Positions 44,587 through 53,059 of a stretch of 64,000 bases of DNA are shown here, piece after piece. Location: NCBI RefSeq assembly GCF_900104785.1, contig NZ_LT629733.1, positions 1,644,501 to 1,708,500 on the forward strand, written 5' to 3'. This DNA comes from Formosa sp. Hel1_31_208 (GTDB taxonomy: Bacteria; Bacteroidota; Bacteroidia; Flavobacteriales; Flavobacteriaceae). The notes beneath the pieces were generated by a model that saw only the letters and a program-made list of their open reading frames with translations, was not told the DNA's origin and made no database searches. How positions within the stretch are numbered: position 1 is the stretch's first letter; each line of letters opens with the position of its first letter. The position numbers and the translations under genes are program-made.

Positions 44587-44617
44587 AAAGCTTCTCAGAA
44601 ATGAGGAGCTTTTTTTG
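44587..44617 (+). terminator. tRNA-His terminator
   Basis: An 11-bp stem with one G-T pair (aaagcttctca / tgaggagcttt), a gaaa tetraloop and a T-run. It begins nine bases after the tRNA. Confidence 0.85.
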
Positions 44618-44650
44618 TGGTTGTAATTGCAGTTTATGATATAAAGCATA

Positions 44651-44680
44651 AAAGCGTTGCTCAATTAAGAGCAACGCTTT
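44651..44680. terminator. Second hairpin between tRNA-His and the M28 gene
   Basis: A perfect 12-bp stem (aaagcgttgctc / gagcaacgcttt) with an aattaa loop. The position suggests a bidirectional terminator for the tRNA and the convergent M28 peptidase gene. Confidence 0.6.
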
Positions 44681-44802
44681 TGCGTTAGTGATAGTAGCGG
44701 TATCCTTTTTATGTTTTGTAAAAAGATTTAGCGAATAGCACGACCTCAATTTTAAGCAACGTTTTGTTGCGTGAATGAGGTAACGCCCAACTACTTATTA
44801 GA

Positions 44803-46377
44803 TTATTTTGTTTCAGCTTTATCGGCAACGATTTTTCCCTCACGATTAGCTACTTCCCAAGCGGTATAGAACACCAAACGCGTTCTGTTCTCTAATAGGT
44901 CATACTCAATTTTATCTGGTGTGTCACTAGGTTGGTGGTAATCATCATGTGTTCCGTTAAAGTAAAAAATGATAGGAATATTGTTTTTAGCAAAGTTATA
45001 GTGATCACTTCTATAGTAGAAACGATTTGGATCATTCTCATCATTATAGGTATAATCTAAAGTGATGTTCATGTATTTTGCGTTGATTTCTTCAGATAGG
45101 TTATGTAACTCTGTACTGAGTTTATCACTACCAATAAGGTATATATAATTTCTTTCGCCTTCACGTTTTGGATCGGTACGACCAATCATATCAATATTTA
45201 AATTGGCCACTGTATTTGCTAATGGAAATATTGGATCGTTATCAGTATAATGTCTAGATCCTAAAAGGCCTTTTTCCTCTCCTGTAACATGTAAGAATAG
45301 GATAGAACGCTTTGGACCGTAACCTTCATCGGCAGCTTGTTTAAACGCTTCAGCAATTTCAACAAGGGCTACGGTTCCAGAACCGTCATCATCGGCTCCG
45401 TTATAAACTTTACCATCTTTAATTCCTTCATGATCTAAGTGTGCAGAAATGACTAAGATTTCATCTGGTTTTTCTGTCCCTCTAATAAAAGCGACTACGT
45501 TTTCAGAATCTACTTTATCTGACTGGCTAGCGATACTTCCTGTAATTTCTGTGGAAACGGTTTTTGACGCATCTGATGTCATCATCTCTGCATAAATAGC
45601 CTTTCCAATTTTTTCACCTATCATCATAAACAGCATTGGCGATTCGTTACTTTTTAACGAGATACGTCCTGCTCTGCCAGATTCGGCGAGTTGCTTATAG
45701 TAAGCTCCATATTGACCAAGCATAGTTTCATTCATAAACATAATTGCTTTAGCACCATGTTCTTTCGCTGCGTCACGCTTAGATGATATAGACTGTCGTC
45801 CGGCGCTCCATTTGGTATCTTCGGTTGAACCAGAAGTGACATAATTACCGTCAGCATCTTTTGGTTCGCCAGCTTTCACGAGTACGATTTTACCTTTAAC
45901 ATCTAGATTTTTATAATCTGAATAACTGTCTGCATCAATACCATAACCAGCGTAAACCACTTCTTTGATATTAAGTTGTTGTGAATCGGCACTTCCTAAC
46001 ATTAAAAAATCTGAATAATTCTCCATGGCCATTCCATTAACGGAGAGGGCAACGTTTGGAGCTTTTTGGCGTTCTAATGGCACTTCTTGAAAATAGTCAT
46101 CACCATTAAGAGGTGAAGGAATACCCATTGCTACATATTGGTCTTTAAGGTAGTTTACGGCTTTCTTTTGTCCAGGCTCTCCCGTTTCACGACCTTCAAA
46201 CTCATCAGAAGCGTAAGTATACAAAAGTTCTTTAAGTTCATCTGAAGTAATGGTATTACCATATACTGTAGGATCTGCAGGAGGTTTAGGTGCAGTTTGT
46301 TTTGTTGCATTTTGATTGGAGCTACCGCAGCCGACTATAAGTAGAGCAGCGGCGAAAATACGTAAAGAATTTTTCAT
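44803..46377 (-). CDS. M28-family zinc peptidase lipoprotein with PA domain
   Basis: A 524-residue exported lipoprotein (start set at 46377 by its signal peptide; lipobox VGC near residue 17). The M28 aminopeptidase-type zinc ligands are seen in SAHLDHEG, GADDDGSG, TGEEKGLLGS, IDMIGR and YYRSDHYNF. A protease-associated (PA) domain of about 180 residues is inserted before the first zinc ligand (LNIKEVVYAGYGIDADSYSDY and following). It is one of two tandem M28 genes; its neighbour at 46560 lacks the PA insertion. The substrate is likely to be peptides at the cell surface. Confidence 0.92.
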   Translation of the reverse strand: MKNSLRIFAAALLIVGCGSSNQNATKQTAPKPPADPTVYGNTITSDELKELLYTYASDEFEGRETGEPGQKKAVNYLKDQYVAMGIPSPLNGDDYFQEVPLERQKAPNVALSVNGMAMENYSDFLMLGSADSQQLNIKEVVYAGYGIDADSYSDYKNLDVKGKIVLVKAGEPKDADGNYVTSGSTEDTKWSAGRQSISSKRDAAKEHGAKAIMFMNETMLGQYGAYYKQLAESGRAGRISLKSNESPMLFMMIGEKIGKAIYAEMMTSDASKTVSTEITGSIASQSDKVDSENVVAFIRGTEKPDEILVISAHLDHEGIKDGKVYNGADDDGSGTVALVEIAEAFKQAADEGYGPKRSILFLHVTGEEKGLLGSRHYTDNDPIFPLANTVANLNIDMIGRTDPKREGERNYIYLIGSDKLSTELHNLSEEINAKYMNITLDYTYNDENDPNRFYYRSDHYNFAKNNIPIIFYFNGTHDDYHQPSDTPDKIEYDLLENRTRLVFYTAWEVANREGKIVADKAETK

Positions 46378-46559
46378 TTGTTTTGTTTGTTGTTTTTTAG
46401 TGATCTGCTGAAACATCAATACATTAGTTGCACTATGACTGTAGTGCTTAGGCGATTAAAGTTTCAAAATTAAGTGTTACAATTTTTGCAGGCTAATATT
46501 ACGAAAATTCTTGTTCATATTAGTTTTAAGGTATCAGTCTTTAAGCAAAGTTTAACAAC

Positions 46560-47597
46560 TTAAGAAGCGTCTTTATCGACGACAATACGGTTTTTAGAGT
46601 TTGCCAAATACCAAGCAGTTGCAAAAATAAGTCTGGTACGTTTTTCTAATAAAGGGTAGTTGATCTTATCTGGTGTATCTGTAGGCTCGTGATAATCTTC
46701 ATGTTCACCATTAAAATAAAAAATTACTGGAACCCCTTTTTGCGCAAAATTGTAGTGGTCTGATCGGTAGTAATAGCGATTAGGGTCATTGTCTTTATTA
46801 AGCCTATAGTCTAACTCTAAATTGGTAAATTGTTCGTTAGCCTCTTCAGAGATATAATGTAATTGGGTACTCAAACGATCTGCACCAATTACATACACAT
46901 AATCTTCATTATCGCTATGCGCATCGTCTACGCGACCTATCATATCGATATTAAGATTAGCCACTGTGTTTTTCATTGAGAACACAGGATACTGTGCGTA
47001 ATATCGGGAGCCATTAAGTCCAACTTCTTCTCCTGTTAGGTGTAGGAACACGATACTGCGTTTTGGTCGGTAACCCTCTGCGGCTGCTATTTTAAAAGCT
47101 TGAGCCATTTCTAAAACAGCTGCGGTTCCAGAACCATTATCGTCAGCACCATTATATATGTCTGTATCTGTAAAACCCTCATGATCAGAGTGTGCTGAGA
47201 TAATTATGACTTCGTCAGGTTGTTCACTACCTTCAATATAGGCAATGACATTTTGAGAATCTTTAATCCCTTCCGAAAAGTAAGCTTCGGGGATGTATTG
47301 ATAGTATTTAGAGCCCAGAGGTGATTTTATACCTTCCTGAATGTAAAAATCTTTTATAAATTTTGTCGCTTTATGATGCCCAATTTCACCAGCTCGTCTT
47401 CCTTGGAAATCATCAGATGAAAAGGTATAGACGTGAGATTTTAAATCGTCTTCGGTGATGGTGTTTAAATAGGTCTTTACGGTTTGAGAATCTTCAAATA
47501 CGATACTTGCTTTGAGGTTTTCTATTTTTTTTGTGTGCCTCAGTGTGGCACAAGAACCTACTAAGGTTAGAGATAAAGCAACAAGTTGAACTTTCAT
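46560..47597 (-). CDS. M28-family zinc peptidase lipoprotein, short paralog
   Basis: A 345-residue exported lipoprotein (N-terminus MKVQLVALSLTLVGSC, with a lipobox). The zinc-ligand motifs SAHSDHEG, GADDNGSG, TGEEVGLNGS, IDMIGR and YYRSDHYNF are present, so it should be active. It aligns along its length with the neighbouring 524-residue peptidase apart from the absent PA domain; the C-terminal 100 residues are especially similar. This looks like a tandem duplication followed by loss (or gain) of the PA domain. Confidence 0.92.
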   Translation of the reverse strand: MKVQLVALSLTLVGSCATLRHTKKIENLKASIVFEDSQTVKTYLNTITEDDLKSHVYTFSSDDFQGRRAGEIGHHKATKFIKDFYIQEGIKSPLGSKYYQYIPEAYFSEGIKDSQNVIAYIEGSEQPDEVIIISAHSDHEGFTDTDIYNGADDNGSGTAAVLEMAQAFKIAAAEGYRPKRSIVFLHLTGEEVGLNGSRYYAQYPVFSMKNTVANLNIDMIGRVDDAHSDNEDYVYVIGADRLSTQLHYISEEANEQFTNLELDYRLNKDNDPNRYYYRSDHYNFAQKGVPVIFYFNGEHEDYHEPTDTPDKINYPLLEKRTRLIFATAWYLANSKNRIVVDKDAS

Positions 47598-47688
47598 TCT
47601 GAGATGTAATAGGTATCTGATTTGGATTCAAATAAAATAAAAAAAAAGATAATACCGAAGCATTACCTGATTTAATTTGTGGACTGAG

Positions 47689-48018
47689 TTACTCGTCGAT
47701 TTCTAATCCTTCAAGCTCTTGAATGGTTTCTTCCTCAAGCTGCTCTCCAGTTTGTTCTAATTGTTCTGTATCACCTACTTCAACAGTATTGAATATGGCT
47801 TTGTATGTAGTCAATACTAATGCAATAATAGTCATTAAAAAAACCAGTTGGATAGATTTCTTTAATTGCGGATGATTTTTTGAGGTCAATAATGCAATAA
47901 CACCAGAAATTAATGCTAAAACAGCAGGAATATAGGCTATTTTAGATAAGGGTGTTACTGCTAATATTAAAGCGAATATAGAGGTGATAAAACCTAAAAT
48001 TACAAAAAGTTTTTTCAT
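47689..48018 (-). CDS. Small membrane protein with acidic tail
   Basis: A 109-residue protein with three hydrophobic helices (FVILGFITSIFALILAVTPL, IAYIPAVLALISGVIALL, LVFLMTIIALVLTTYKAI) and a Glu/Asp-rich C-terminal tail. I do not recognise a family. It lies six bases downstream of the broken DUF3108 gene in the same direction. Confidence 0.7.
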   Translation of the reverse strand: MKKLFVILGFITSIFALILAVTPLSKIAYIPAVLALISGVIALLTSKNHPQLKKSIQLVFLMTIIALVLTTYKAIFNTVEVGDTEQLEQTGEQLEEETIQELEGLEIDE

Positions 48019-48024
48019 GATGAT

Positions 48025-48808
48025 CTAGTATTTAAGTCCGCTTGCAGATTTGATTTTCAACTCACCGTTTCCGACAGGTATTTTGAATTTTGCATAGACA
48101 GGCACTTTGTTTTGATCGGCAGTTAACCATATCAGATTGTCGTTATTTCCTTTGAGCACGTTACTGTTATTTAAAGTAATAGCGAGTTTATAGCATTCTT
48201 TTCTTCCTAGAGCTGTATTGATGGTTTCTTTGCTTAAATAGGTGATTTTCACAACGGTTTCTTCATTGTCGAAAAGGACTGTAAAGTTTTGGCTCTCGCC
48301 AATAGCGGCTTTATGGATATCTAAATTTCTGATATGATATAAAGTTGTTACTAAGTCACGAGTGGAATTTCCAATTTTAACTGATTTCTTTTCTTCCCAA
48401 TATTTACCAGCTCTGTTTTTTTTTACGCTTGAGGCTTGCGACAGTGTTCGTTTTATGGTTGAATTTATATTTCATGAACTTCTCGTAGCCACCTTCATTT
48501 ATGTCGCGATTGTATAGGTATGGGGTTAAATTACTCGGACTTACATAGCTTTCATAGAGATCTCTTATTTTAAAGAAACTATCCCATTTACTGTAGGTTG
48601 CTGCAGTGCATTTTAATTTTAATAAGGTCGTTTTAGAGGTTTTTACCTCGCTCGTTTCCATTGTGACTTGAGCTAGTTCAGTTAATAAACCAGACATATT
48701 ATAGGAGGCACTAAAGGTTAATTTTTCTCCAGCAGCAATCGTTTTGTTTTGAGCGTTTATCGCCAATGTGAATAATAATAGTAAGGTTGATACTAGTAAT
48801 TTCATCAT
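48025..48808 (-). pseudogene. DUF3108 protein gene with a frameshift at an A9 run
   Basis: Two reading frames together make a single DUF3108 protein of about 260 residues with a signal peptide (MMKLLVSTLLLLFTLAINAQ). The N-terminal frame (48808 down to 48404) ends shortly after KRKKKQSW. The C-terminal frame continues as NRAGKYWEEKKSVKIGNSTRDLV and ends KSASGLKY at 48025. The break lies at a run of nine A in the mRNA sense (plus-strand T at 48416-48424); eight A would restore a single open frame. This could be a true inactivation, a sequencing error at a homopolymer, or a slippage site that yields the full-length protein some of the time. Confidence 0.8.
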
Positions 48809-48922
48809 GATTCGTTTAGTTTAATAACGATTTAATAAGCATTTATTGTGCCGAAAATACAATGCCAAAGTCTTTCAAACTAATTTTTTTATTGTTTTAA
48901 TACCTATCAAGTTTGGTAGACC

Positions 48923-48965
48923 TGACTTTTATCATTATTTTTTTCTTAAGTTGTAAGTACCTTAG
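48923..48965 (+). promoter_or_regulatory. FNR-like promoter of the USP gene at 48990
   Basis: TGACTTTTATCA (48923-48934), one mismatch to TGATnnnnATCA, centred 33 bp upstream of the centre of TACCTTAG (48958-48965, 7 of 8 to TAnnTTTG). The ATG at 48990 follows after about 20 bases. It is the only plus-strand member of the set. Confidence 0.65.
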
Positions 48966-48989
48966 AGTATCATCAAAGTTGTATGCATT

Positions 48990-49847
48990 ATGAAAAAGAT
49001 ATTACTACCCACAGATTTTTCTGAAAACTCCATGAATGCTATTCATTACGCTATGGCCTATTTTGAGTCTGAAGCCTGTACGTTTTATATTCTTAATGTA
49101 CAGAAAGTATCAGCCTTTGTAACTGATGATTTGATGGCGATGCAGCCTTCAGAAACCATTTTTAATTCATTAGTAGATGCAGCTAAACAAAAAGTAGGGC
49201 GTTTAATTCGTGAAATACAAGATCAATATCATAATGAGTTACATCAGTTTGAGTCTAAGGTAGATTATGATAATTTTATTGATGCTATCAACCAACTCAT
49301 CGCATTGGAGGAGATTGATTTGATTGTTATGGGAACTAAAGGTGCATCAAATATTGCTATGACTTTTTTAGGGTCTAATGCGGCAAGAGTCATACAGCGC
49401 GCCAATTGTCCAGTTTTGGCAATACCTAACGACTATCAGTTTAAAAGTATAGAACGTATAGCATTTCCGTCTAATTACTTTACCGATTATAATCCTGAAA
49501 ATTTAAAACCTTTACTTTCTATGGCAGAGCGAGATGCATGCACTATAGACGTTCTGCATGTTAAAGATGGTGAGCACTTGACTCAATTTCAGGAAAATAA
49601 TAGAGCATTTTTAGACGCGTCATTCTCTAAATTAAATCATTCATTTATTGAATTGGAACAAGGTAATTTGTTCAAGAAGATTACGAATTATATTCTAGAG
49701 CATGATATCGATTTGCTTGCCATGATGAGTAGAAAACACTCGTTTTTAGAACGCCTGTTCGTTAGACATCCCGCAGAGAGTTTTGCGTTTGATTTGAAAG
49801 TACCGCTTCTTGTTATGGAAAATACTGGAAATTTTTATATTAAATAA
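48990..49847 (+). CDS. Tandem-domain universal stress protein (1)
   Basis: A 285-residue protein of two UspA domains. The N-terminal domain (residues ~1-145) starts KKILLPTDFSENS and contains the ATP-binding loop GTKGAS...GSNAARVI...CPVLAIP (GxxG-x9-GS type). The C-terminal domain lacks the ATP motif and has MMSRKHSFLERLF instead. Universal stress proteins bind ATP or sense energy/redox state and aid survival in anaerobiosis or starvation. It is convergent with the lipoprotein gene at 49855 and has its own FNR-like promoter. Confidence 0.92.
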   Translation: MKKILLPTDFSENSMNAIHYAMAYFESEACTFYILNVQKVSAFVTDDLMAMQPSETIFNSLVDAAKQKVGRLIREIQDQYHNELHQFESKVDYDNFIDAINQLIALEEIDLIVMGTKGASNIAMTFLGSNAARVIQRANCPVLAIPNDYQFKSIERIAFPSNYFTDYNPENLKPLLSMAERDACTIDVLHVKDGEHLTQFQENNRAFLDASFSKLNHSFIELEQGNLFKKITNYILEHDIDLLAMMSRKHSFLERLFVRHPAESFAFDLKVPLLVMENTGNFYIK

Positions 49848-49854
49848 TTGGTCA

Positions 49855-50529
49855 TTAATTACTTACAGTGTCTTGTAAATTTTCTTGTGTGTCCAAATCT
49901 ATGCGTTTAACGAGTTGTTCTTCTTCCAAAACAACAATTGTTAATCGGACATAATCCTTTATGGTCTGTTCCACATTTGTTGGATCGGTAATATCGATAT
50001 AGCCTTTCCAAATGAGTTCTCTGTCTTTTGTAGGACATATACAATACATGGAAGTTTCGGCATGATAAATAGTATATTCTGAGTAATATTCAGGATTATA
50101 AAAGACATCCTGATACATTAGGTATTCTTCTGTAAATCGCCTTCTAGTTTCGTCATATCCTCCATAATCTTGGCGGTAAGCGATTTTATCATCTACACCA
50201 ATAATTTTTGTGAGTAAAATGGTATCGTATTCATCAAGAATGAGTTGGGTTTCGAGAGCATCTAAATCGGCTTCCGTTAGGCGTTCGGTTTTTTGTTTAT
50301 CTGTCAAGATATTGAGACTCATCGATGCTTGAGTGCCTCTGAGTTCAAATTCTTTTTTTAGTTGTTTTTCAAATTGTGTTCTGGCTTCTATATCTGAGGT
50401 TAGACCAACAATGAGCACTTTATAAGGTTCATAAGTGTCAATTTCTGGGTTTTTCCAGCTTTCTACCAATTGTGTAGAAGAGCAGCTGTACAAAAACACG
50501 AATATAAGTATGATGCGAATTGTTTTCAT
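49855..50529 (-). CDS. Hypothetical lipoprotein of the stress regulon
   Basis: A 224-residue exported lipoprotein (MKTIRIILIFVFLYSC, lipobox LYSC). The mature sequence begins SSTQLVESWKNPEIDTYEPYKVLIVGLTSDIEART and is alpha/beta in character, somewhat like DUF4136-type lipoproteins but not clearly assigned. It is the third gene after hsp20 in the same direction (15 bases after the coiled-coil gene), so it is probably part of the hsp20 transcript if the weak hairpin at 51017-51049 is read through. Confidence 0.75.
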   Translation of the reverse strand: MKTIRIILIFVFLYSCSSTQLVESWKNPEIDTYEPYKVLIVGLTSDIEARTQFEKQLKKEFELRGTQASMSLNILTDKQKTERLTEADLDALETQLILDEYDTILLTKIIGVDDKIAYRQDYGGYDETRRRFTEEYLMYQDVFYNPEYYSEYTIYHAETSMYCICPTKDRELIWKGYIDITDPTNVEQTIKDYVRLTIVVLEEEQLVKRIDLDTQENLQDTVSN

Positions 50530-50544
50530 TATGTTGGGTATTCG

Positions 50545-50994
50545 TTACTTTTTATCAATAAGATGTTTCTGTTTTTCTTCTTTTTTTATAGTTTTAATCG
50601 TATCAAATAATTTTAATTTGAGTGTCTTATAATCGTTTAAAAAATCATTTATTATCGTAACGAGTTGTAGGTGCTCTTTTGTATATGCATCTTCTTTTTT
50701 TAATTCGTTGACACCATCCACCATGATTTGAAGATCATTTTCATGGGTTTGAACAGTTTCGATAAGTAGCTTGTTTCGTTTTTGCGATTTGTTAATGGCT
50801 TCAATAAGGGCTTTACTTTCCGTAAATTTCTTGCCTTCTATCAGTTGAAGGGTATACGAGGTGACAAGATCTTCAAAGAATAAGTGCTCATCATTTATAA
50901 ATTTGAGTTCAGATAACCACTCTTGAGAGGCATTATGCATTTCGTCTGCACTTAACCATTCAATATAACGTGCATGTGTTTGTATCGTTTTCAT
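50545..50994 (-). CDS. Coiled-coil hypothetical protein
   Basis: A 149-residue, almost entirely helical protein with heptad-like stretches (EDLVTSYTLQLIEGKKFTESKALIEAI; HENDLQIMVDGVNELKKEDAYTKEHLQLV). There is no membrane segment or recognised family. The start at 50994 is chosen (MKTIQTHARYIEWL) because the 14 residues before it lie over the terminator-like hairpin. It follows hsp20 in the same direction and could be a structural or chaperone-linked partner; no evidence beyond position. Confidence 0.65.
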   Translation of the reverse strand: MKTIQTHARYIEWLSADEMHNASQEWLSELKFINDEHLFFEDLVTSYTLQLIEGKKFTESKALIEAINKSQKRNKLLIETVQTHENDLQIMVDGVNELKKEDAYTKEHLQLVTIINDFLNDYKTLKLKLFDTIKTIKKEEKQKHLIDKK

Positions 50995-51016
50995 AGTATT
51001 ATATTTAACGAAAGAA

Positions 51017-51049
51017 AGCAGAGAGTTCATCCTCAAAATGCTCTCTGCT
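51017..51049 (-). terminator. Weak hairpin downstream of hsp20
   Basis: A 9-bp stem (agcagagag / ctctctgct) with a 15-base loop, followed in the minus direction by a broken T-run. It may attenuate rather than fully terminate transcription between hsp20 and the coiled-coil gene. Confidence 0.45.
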
Positions 51050-51059
51050 CTCTCAATTA

Positions 51060-51512
51060 TTACAGAATTTCAATCACCCTCTTCGATTGATCTTTTGTCT
51101 CTTCTTTCTTCTTAAGATTTAGTTTTAAAATACCATCACGATATTTTGCTTTCACATCCTGATCCATATTGATAGATTTTGGAAGTGTTAATGATCGTTT
51201 AAAGGAACTATAACTAAATTCACGTCGTTTATAGTCTTCGTCTTTTTCTTCATGTTCTTTTTTCTTTTCACCACGAACATTAAGGACATTGTCATCAATT
51301 GTAACTTCAAAATCTTTTTTTGTAAAGCCAGGTGCTGCAAATTCAATTTCAAAATCTTTGTCATGTTCTATGACATTCATTGCTGGCATCATACTATCTT
51401 CTTCAAGAAAGAAGTCATTTTTAAAGAAATCATCGTCGCTTAAAAAGCTTTTTAGACCTTCATTAGTCCAAGGGTGAAGTCTGTTACGTTTGTTAAATTT
51501 GATAAGTGACAT
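51060..51512 (-). CDS. Small heat-shock protein, Hsp20/alpha-crystallin
   Basis: A 150-residue ATP-independent holdase. The alpha-crystallin domain (residues ~45-140) has DFEIEFAAPGFTKKDFEVTIDDNVLNVRGEKK and RSLTLPKSINMDQDVKAKYRDGILKLNLKKKE. The C-terminal VIEIL provides the IxI motif for oligomer assembly. It is led by an FNR-like box at 51578-51589, so it belongs to the USP regulon. Additionally, TTTGATATCAAA lies just upstream of the box. Confidence 0.95.
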   Translation of the reverse strand: MSLIKFNKRNRLHPWTNEGLKSFLSDDDFFKNDFFLEEDSMMPAMNVIEHDKDFEIEFAAPGFTKKDFEVTIDDNVLNVRGEKKKEHEEKDEDYKRREFSYSSFKRSLTLPKSINMDQDVKAKYRDGILKLNLKKKEETKDQSKRVIEIL

Positions 51513-51546
51513 AATTAATATATTTAGAGTTAAACTTTATTACCTT

Positions 51547-51589
51547 TCAATTTACAATACAAACGGTATTTCTAAAATGATATATATCA
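51547..51589 (-). promoter_or_regulatory. FNR-like promoter of hsp20
   Basis: A perfect 12-bp palindrome TGATATATATCA (51578-51589) centred 33 bp upstream of the centre of the -7 element TAAATTGA (51547-51554), about 29 bases before the ATG. A second palindrome, TTTGATATCAAA (51591-51602), abuts it upstream. Confidence 0.75.
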
Positions 51590-51673
51590 GTTTGATATCA
51601 AAGAGACTCTGTATTTAATAACCTAAAAAACAGTAGCTTGCAGTGTTATCTACTGGTGTTAGCCTAGATTTTA

Positions 51674-53047
51674 TTAGAGTATAATTTTATCAACATCTGT
51701 GAGTTTTGGAATGGTTGCATTCCAATTAAACGTATCTTTTAGTTTCACTCTAAAGGCATCTAATGCCGTTGCTTCCCCGTGAACCAGATAGACTTTTTCC
51801 GGATAGTTTTTAATACGACTTAACCATTTTATTAAATCGTTTTGATCAGCATGAGCTGATAAACTTTCGATATTTTGTATGCTGGCTTTTACGGGATAGT
51901 ATTTACCGAAAAAGCGAATTTCATGCGCACCATCTTGTAGTTGCCTTCCTCGCGTTCCTTCAGCTTGATAACCTACCAATAATACAGTTGTTGAAGGTTC
52001 ATCAATAAGCTGCTGTAAGTAGGTGAGTACACGACCGCCAGTCACCATTCCACTTCCAGCGATTACAATTTTGGAGCGCTTGTCATCTATGGTTTCCCAA
52101 GTTTCTTTGTATGACTGTATAATGTTTATGTGATTGCACATGGCGTTGTAATCTTGCATTGATAATTTATGCCACTCTGGGAAATTTCTAAAAACGTCGA
52201 GCACGTTATTACCCATCGGACTGTCAATAAAAATCGGAATATTAGGAATTCGGTGTTGTTTGTATAGTTTCCATAAAATATACATGAGTGTTTGAAGGCG
52301 TTCTACTGCAAAACTTGGAATGATGAGGTTCCCTTTTTTATGAATGGTATCTTTAATAAGAGTAGCTAAGCGCTCTTCTACATCTTCAATTGGGTGCAGC
52401 TTGTTACCGTAAGTCCCTTCAATAAATAAGAAATCTGCCCATTCAGGGGTTTTAGGATCATTTAACAAATAGTCATTACATCGCCCCACATCTCCAGAAA
52501 AAACAAAACGTTTTCCGTTGATATTTATGTCGATAAACGTGGCTCCAATAATATGGCCATTGTATTGAAATCGGTATTTAATATGCTTAGATAAATGAAT
52601 CCATTTGCCTTCAGTTTCTCCTTTGAATTGTCTTATTGTATGCTCGGCATCCTTAACAGTATAAAACGGTAAAGCAGGCTGATGACTGCTATATTTTTCT
52701 TTATTGGCTTTTTCAGCGTCTTCTTCATGAATTTTCGCACTATCCATAAGAATAATTTCAGCGATGGCTAAAGTAGGAGGTGTCCCAATGATTTTACCAG
52801 TAAACCCTTGTTGTATTAATCGTGGTAAGTAACCTACGTGATCCAAATGACCATGAGTAAGGAGTACCACATCAATATCGCCCACCTTAATTGGGAGATC
52901 GTTCCAATTGAGTTCGCGAAGTTCTTTAAGACCTTGAAACATGCCGCAATCAATCATGATGTTCTGTTCAGAGGTTTCAATCAGAAATTTGGAGCCAGTA
53001 ACGACTCCGGCTGCTCCTAAAAAGTTGATTTTTGCAAAACTGTCCAT
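51674..53047 (-). CDS. Metallo-beta-lactamase/beta-CASP ribonuclease-like protein
   Basis: A 457-residue MBL-fold enzyme of the beta-CASP group, related to CPSF-73-type and archaeal/bacterial RNases. The MBL zinc motif is LTHGHLDHVG (residues ~62-71). The beta-CASP motifs follow: the acidic FIEGTYGNK, IPIFIDSPMG, AGSGMVTGGR, SLSAHADQ and VHGE. It is expected to cut RNA endo- or exonucleolytically in the cytoplasm. It lies 12 bases downstream of the ATP-cone/endonuclease gene, and the gene pair lies in the stress regulon, suggesting RNA turnover or stress remodelling. Confidence 0.9.
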   Translation of the reverse strand: MDSFAKINFLGAAGVVTGSKFLIETSEQNIMIDCGMFQGLKELRELNWNDLPIKVGDIDVVLLTHGHLDHVGYLPRLIQQGFTGKIIGTPPTLAIAEIILMDSAKIHEEDAEKANKEKYSSHQPALPFYTVKDAEHTIRQFKGETEGKWIHLSKHIKYRFQYNGHIIGATFIDININGKRFVFSGDVGRCNDYLLNDPKTPEWADFLFIEGTYGNKLHPIEDVEERLATLIKDTIHKKGNLIIPSFAVERLQTLMYILWKLYKQHRIPNIPIFIDSPMGNNVLDVFRNFPEWHKLSMQDYNAMCNHINIIQSYKETWETIDDKRSKIVIAGSGMVTGGRVLTYLQQLIDEPSTTVLLVGYQAEGTRGRQLQDGAHEIRFFGKYYPVKASIQNIESLSAHADQNDLIKWLSRIKNYPEKVYLVHGEATALDAFRVKLKDTFNWNATIPKLTDVDKIIL

Positions 53048-53059
53048 TATAATATAAGT

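Noticed and set aside
44516..44749. Minus-strand ORF ending GGRPGSNRRLSVPQTDALTN
   Set aside because: It is the antisense of tRNA-His, a well-known type of false protein; it also runs through two terminators.
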